Shown: positions 7,004-8,270 of the stretch, one piece after another
How positions within the stretch are numbered: position 1 is the stretch's first letter
Layout of the letters: each line of letters begins with the position of its first letter
Assembly (NCBI GenBank): GCA_002342175.1
Contig: DDPL01000008.1
Location: 1 to 8,270, forward strand
DNA length: 8,270 nt
Direction of reading: 5' to 3'
DNA from: Legionellales bacterium UBA2469
GTDB taxonomy: Bacteria > Pseudomonadota > Gammaproteobacteria > Legionellales > Legionellaceae
Made by a program: the position numbers and the translations under genes
The notes under the pieces: model-generated
What the model was told of the DNA's origin: nothing
Seen by the model: only the letters and a program-made list of their open reading frames with translations
Databases searched by the model: none

Positions 7004-7882
7004 ATGCCGAATAATTATCTGGTTCTGTCCATCGATTTTGATGGATGTAGTGATAATGAACATGGTCAGAATAAAATTATCTCTGATGTGCAACTATTTA
7101 TACAAGACCAGCCGAATATCTCGCACGTCCTGGTCTTGATTGGTTCGTTACGGCAATCGTTATTTCTTGATAAATACAATGCCATAGATTATTCAAAATA
7201 TCATGACTCCGCATTGGTCAGCTGCAAACTGATTGGAGATGTTTTTATGACGCAATTAAGAACAGCACTCCCTTCCCATCTTGTCATCGAATTTGAACCC
7301 TTATTAACCAGCGATATTTATAATCATTTAACACCCGGCACAACCTATCAAGCTATGCAGACTTATTTTTCATCGACGATGAATTCTTCACACATCGTGA
7401 CAAATCAACATGGACAGCTTATCGATTTACTGATGTACCGTCATTCCTCTAAACATGATGATGCTATTTTACAAACACGAGAATTGATTGATTTTAGCAA
7501 AATATCGATTTTATATATGCAAATGCAACACGTGGCGCATTTAATGCCTGAAACACCTATCCATTTTCGTTTTTATGATGATAGGACCGATATTCATCAA
7601 AAACTTAAAAATTTTTTTCAAACCCACACTTATAGCATGCCACAAAACATCACTTGGCACAGCATCAGAAATGATAGCCAACATCCAGAAATTCCGAGCG
7701 AAAATATGCTTGAGAAGCCCTTTCAAGGTGAAGGTAAGATTGAACACAATTATCCAGAAATTTTAAATCATGTGATAGAGGCATGTCCTTTTGATATGAT
7801 TGATGATTTGATTAATCAACAAATTCTAGAACAAACACTAACCCAAGCCATTCTCAAGTCACGCACTTGCCATATCCCCTAA
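7004..7882 (+). CDS. HAD-superfamily-like protein of unknown substrate
   Basis: The 292-residue product shows the layout of a haloacid-dehalogenase-type hydrolase. Motif I is LSIDFDGC (Asp11, Asp13), in the DxDx(T/V) position but with Cys15 in place of Thr/Val. Motif II is VLVLIGSLRQS (Ser48). Motif IV is HFRFYDDR (Asp192-Asp193). Lys150 is a possible motif III lysine, not certain. Other recognisable blocks are LLTSDIYNHL (100-109) and ISILYMQMQHVAHLMP (167-182). I recall Legionella and Coxiella proteins with the same order of blocks (DFDGC, GSxRQS, YAQMH, FYDDR), of unknown substrate. There is no signal peptide or membrane segment, so it is cytoplasmic or injected. The start is fixed by an upstream in-frame stop (6971-6973) and by the promoter, although no ribosome-binding site is seen. 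It is divergent from the helicase gene, and 49 bp before the deaminase gene. Phosphatase activity is plausible but unproven. Confidence 0.65.
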   Translation: MPNNYLVLSIDFDGCSDNEHGQNKIISDVQLFIQDQPNISHVLVLIGSLRQSLFLDKYNAIDYSKYHDSALVSCKLIGDVFMTQLRTALPSHLVIEFEPLLTSDIYNHLTPGTTYQAMQTYFSSTMNSSHIVTNQHGQLIDLLMYRHSSKHDDAILQTRELIDFSKISILYMQMQHVAHLMPETPIHFRFYDDRTDIHQKLKNFFQTHTYSMPQNITWHSIRNDSQHPEIPSENMLEKPFQGEGKIEHNYPEILNHVIEACPFDMIDDLINQQILEQTLTQAILKSRTCHIP

Positions 7883-7920
7883 TGATTGTATAGACTGTCC
7901 AAGTCAACACACTCACCTGC

Positions 7921-7926
7921 AGGAGG
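7921..7926 (+). promoter_or_regulatory. Strong ribosome-binding site of the deaminase gene
   Basis: AGGAGG lies 5 nt before the ATG at 7932 and fixes that start. It is the strongest Shine-Dalgarno in the window, in contrast with the absence of one before the HAD-like gene just upstream. Confidence 0.8.
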
Positions 7927-7931
7927 CAACT

Positions 7932-8270
7932 ATGCACCATGATCCATTCTTACATGCCGCGATTGAAGAAGCACAAAAAGGGCTTGACCATGGCGGTATA
8001 CCGATTGGTTCGGTTTTAGTTCATCAAAATAAAATCATCGGACGTGGCCATAATCAACGCATACAAAAGGGTAGTGCAACTTTACATGGAGAAATGGATG
8101 CGCTTGAAAATGCCGGTCGTTTACCCGCACATATTTATCAAGAATCCACTTTATACACCACTTTATCACCTTGCAGTATGTGCACAGGCGCGATTTTGTT
8201 ATACAAAATTCCTAGAGTTATTATTGGTGAAAATCAAACGTTCATGGGCGAAGAAAAACTTCTTCAATCT
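7932..8270 (+). CDS. Yeast-type cytosine deaminase / nucleoside deaminase, N-terminal part (cut by window edge)
   Basis: The visible 113 codons encode a zinc-dependent cytidine-deaminase-fold enzyme. It carries the zinc and catalytic motifs LHGE (His52, Glu54) and PCSMC (Cys81, Cys84). From memory it follows yeast cytosine deaminase Fcy1 closely: GGIPIG, IIGRGHNQR, QKGSATLHGE, ENAGRLP, TLYTTLSPCSMCTGAI, IPRVIIGEN and GEEKLLQ all have near-identical counterparts there. This makes conversion of cytosine to uracil for pyrimidine salvage the best guess, rather than tRNA adenosine deaminase or guanine deaminase. Fcy1-type enzymes are about 150-160 residues, so about 40 residues are missing past the right edge. 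The gene lies 49 bp after the HAD-like gene in the same direction, with its own strong ribosome-binding site and no terminator between. Confidence 0.9.
   Translation, partial: MHHDPFLHAAIEEAQKGLDHGGIPIGSVLVHQNKIIGRGHNQRIQKGSATLHGEMDALENAGRLPAHIYQESTLYTTLSPCSMCTGAILLYKIPRVIIGENQTFMGEEKLLQS

Noticed and set aside
6998..7004. Run of seven A residues reaching into the HAD-like start codon, as a slippage site
   Set aside because: Slippage here would alter only the leader or destroy the start; there is no second frame that it would open.
7916..7923. CCTGCAGG palindrome overlapping the deaminase ribosome-binding site, as a translation-control hairpin
   Set aside because: With no loop it cannot fold on itself as a hairpin, and no longer pairing partner is evident nearby.

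Overview
The window reads as AT-rich gammaproteobacterial DNA from an intracellular or amoeba-associated lineage, most likely Legionellales (Legionella, Coxiella or a relative). The reasons are: an OTU-type cysteine protease with the architecture of the Legionella 'Lot' deubiquitinases, a large ATPase carrying a degenerate tandem-repeat tail, a HAD-like protein of a kind I recall from Legionella and Coxiella genomes, and a secreted GH18 chitinase. No rRNA, tRNA, CRISPR array, insertion sequence or phage gene is visible, so the genus assignment is inference from protein content.

Layout from left to right. At the left edge a small membrane protein (minus strand) is cut off by the window. It lies 37 bp downstream of, and in the same direction as, an OTU-like protease gene (139-1797, minus). 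A 138-bp divergent intergenic region separates this gene from a chitinase gene (1936-3627, plus). That region holds two back-to-back extended -10 promoters with a perfect 14-bp palindrome between them. The chitinase gene runs tail-to-tail into, and overlaps by 33 bp, a 1088-residue gene on the minus strand (3595-6861). This encodes an apparent RelE-like domain, an SF1/UvrD-type ATPase and seven degenerate repeats. A second 142-bp divergent intergenic region leads to a HAD-like protein gene (7004-7882, plus). It is followed after 49 bp by a yeast-type cytosine deaminase gene (from 7932, plus) that runs off the right edge.

The genes do not form one recognisable pathway. The OTU protease and the chitinase share one regulatory region and would act outside the bacterium: one inside a eukaryotic host cell if it is delivered by a type IV system, the other on chitin after Sec export and probably type II secretion. 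The HAD-like gene and the deaminase gene are close enough to be co-transcribed. The most unusual item is the RelE-like/UvrD/repeat fusion. No gene-free stretch exceeds 300 bases. All coding starts given here were chosen from visible ribosome-binding sites or promoter positions where these were informative.
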